The notes below the pieces were generated by a model. The model was not told where the DNA came from and did no database searches. It was given only the letters and a program-made list of their open reading frames with translations. DNA of 7,906 nucleotides from an uncultured Nitrospinaceae bacterium (GTDB taxonomy: Bacteria; Nitrospinota; Nitrospinia; Nitrospinales; VA-1): assembly GCA_905182935.1 (NCBI GenBank), contig CAJJDL010000021.1:1-7906 (forward strand), given 5' to 3'. Shown here in pieces: positions 6,445 to 7,906 of the stretch. A program made the translations under genes and the position numbers. The first letter of the stretch is position 1, and each line of letters begins with the position of its first letter.

Positions 6445-7906
6445 CCTCAATCATAGATGAAAAACAAAGAATCGAAGCACTTAATCCAAATGAATCATTT
6501 ATGGTTCAAGCACCAGCAGGTTCTGGAAAAACTGAAATACTCATCCAAAGATACTTAACTCTATTAGGAGGGGTGGAAAATCCACAGCAGATTATAAGCA
6601 TGACATTTACCCGCAAAGCTGCAGGAGAAATGAAAAAAAGAATTCTCGCTGCATTACAACGGGGTTTAAATAATACTCCACCCGAATCAACACACGAGCA
6701 TCAAACTTGGAAACTCGCTCGTTTAGCGTTAAAAAGAGATAAAAATCAAAAATGGCGTCTCCTGGATAACCCAAACCAATTTCAAATTCTTACCATCGAC
6801 TCTTTCTGTGCAGGGATTACTAAGCAAATGCCTATCCTTTCATTAATGGGTGGACCAATTGATGTAGTGCAAAACCCAGATAATCTTTACAGAGAAACTG
6901 CAAAACGGTTGCTCTCAAAGGTTGAAAGCAATGATGAGACAGGAAATAAAGTAAGAACCATATTAAAACATCTCGATAATTCAAAGACTGCATTCCTGCA
7001 CCGAATCAATCAATTGTTGTTAAAACGAGATCAATGGATGATTCCCTTTTTTGACAAATTTGAAATCACTGATGAGAAACGGAATTACTTTGAAAGTGCA
7101 TTGACGAATTTAATTGAATCCATCCTTATGGATTTAAACAACCATATACCAATAAATTACAAAAATTTTATGGAGGCAGCTAAATTTGCAGGAAACAATT
7201 GTAAAACAAGTAATCCCGATAGTCCTATTGCAGAGTTAGCATTAATTGAAAATTTTCCTGGCTCTAATATTAAAAATCTTAAAATCTGGCAAGGATTAGC
7301 AGAACTAACATTAACTAAAAATGGAGATGTTAGAAAAAGTATTAATAAATCGAATGGATTTCCGTCAGAAATGAAACAACAAAAAGTAGAATTTATTAAC
7401 TTACTAGAAACGTTAACAGAACATAAAAAATTTACACAAATATTACATCAAGTAAGAATAATTCCTGAGTCAACATATACAAATAAAGAGTGGGCGTTTT
7501 TAAAATCAACTTTATTGCTATTACCGGACATCGCAGAAACCCTTAGAGTTATTTTCACAGAACAAAGAAAAACTGATTTCACGGAAATCTCCCTTGCCGC
7601 AAGAGATGCGCTTGGTAACGAAGATAATCCTACAGACCTTTTATTATACCTTGACCATAAGATTCAACATATATTAGTAGATGAATATCAGGACATATCG
7701 TACAAACAATATGACTTGTTGATACGCCTTACATCTGGTTGGATACCAGACGATGGGAGGACTATGTTCATAGTTGGCGACCCAATGCAATCAATTTATC
7801 GTTTCCGCGATGCTGAAGTCGGTCTATTTCTAAAAACAAAAGAAGACGGTATTGGGCACATTGATTTAAAATTTCTTTCACTCAAAACAAATTTCCGATC
7901 ACAAAA
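6441..7906 (+). CDS. AddA/RecB-type UvrD-family (SF1A) DNA helicase, C-terminus cut off by the window
   Basis: These are the first 488 residues of a superfamily 1A helicase that runs past the right edge. Helicase motifs appear in order. The Walker A loop APAGSGKTE is at 24-32 (K30 binds ATP phosphate) and motif Ia, SMTFTRKAAGEMKKR, at 53-67. TIDSF is at 118-122, the position where AddA and RecB proteins have T.HSF. The Walker B box VDEYQD is at 413-418, motif III VGDPMQSIYRFRDAE at 445-459, and the start of motif IV, TNFRS, at 483-487. The long insert between TIDSF and Walker B is typical of the AddA/RecB group and argues against a plain UvrD or Rep. The coupled upstream nuclease gene points to an AddAB-like complex that unwinds and resects double-strand breaks to load RecA. 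Whether a second nuclease domain exists at the C-terminus, as in AddA and RecB, cannot be seen. The GTG start has a good ribosome binding site. RecB is the alternative name, but no recC or recD is nearby. Confidence 0.92.
   Translation, partial: MTSIIDEKQRIEALNPNESFMVQAPAGSGKTEILIQRYLTLLGGVENPQQIISMTFTRKAAGEMKKRILAALQRGLNNTPPESTHEHQTWKLARLALKRDKNQKWRLLDNPNQFQILTIDSFCAGITKQMPILSLMGGPIDVVQNPDNLYRETAKRLLSKVESNDETGNKVRTILKHLDNSKTAFLHRINQLLLKRDQWMIPFFDKFEITDEKRNYFESALTNLIESILMDLNNHIPINYKNFMEAAKFAGNNCKTSNPDSPIAELALIENFPGSNIKNLKIWQGLAELTLTKNGDVRKSINKSNGFPSEMKQQKVEFINLLETLTEHKKFTQILHQVRIIPESTYTNKEWAFLKSTLLLLPDIAETLRVIFTEQRKTDFTEISLAARDALGNEDNPTDLLLYLDHKIQHILVDEYQDISYKQYDLLIRLTSGWIPDDGRTMFIVGDPMQSIYRFRDAEVGLFLKTKEDGIGHIDLKFLSLKTNFRSQ

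Noticed and set aside
1..7906. Mobile element, phage, CRISPR or defence island
   Set aside because: No transposase, integrase, terminal inverted repeats, spacer-repeat array or toxin-antitoxin pair was seen. The helicase-nuclease pair fits recombinational repair better than a defence system.

Overview
The window is an AT-rich stretch (roughly one-third G+C by eye) of a bacterial chromosome. It carries eight protein-coding genes and no sign of RNA genes, insertion sequences, CRISPR arrays or phage genes. The most likely source is a gammaproteobacterium or a relative. The evidence is a periplasmic pitrilysin-type M16 protease, an E. coli-like MoaC/MoaD/MoaE set, and an AddB-like nuclease of the type described as a 'probable DNA repair protein' in beta- and gammaproteobacteria. 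The lineage is inferred from family resemblance only; no species can be named.

Layout: the left part reads leftward. An EamA-type drug/metabolite transporter (969-1877) is followed by the N-terminal part of an exported M16 zinc protease (821 down to the left edge, truncated). The protease has its own strong ribosome binding site and a probable promoter. The right part reads rightward from a short divergent spacer (1878-1939). It holds a small VOC-fold protein (1940-2296), the molybdopterin genes moaC-moaD-moaE (2445-3674), and then an AddB-like nuclease (3709-6444) whose stop overlaps the GTG start of an AddA/RecB-type helicase (6441 to the right edge, truncated).

How the genes work together: MoaC makes cyclic pyranopterin monophosphate, and the MoaD-MoaE complex converts it to molybdopterin. 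The first-step gene moaA and the MoaD-activating moeB are not in this window. The AddB-like and AddA-like proteins probably form a two-subunit helicase-nuclease that resects double-strand DNA ends for recombination. The AddB-like protein has a complete RecB-family nuclease site and four cysteines placed as in the AddB iron-sulfur cluster. The AddA-like protein supplies the ATPase.

Most of the region is ordinary core metabolism and repair. The most notable point is that MoaD ends in Gly-Gly-Ile instead of the expected terminal Gly-Gly. Secondary points are a possible leaderless moaC transcript, a 12-bp direct repeat flanking a small hairpin upstream of moaC, and a split in ribosome-binding-site use between ATG and non-ATG starts.
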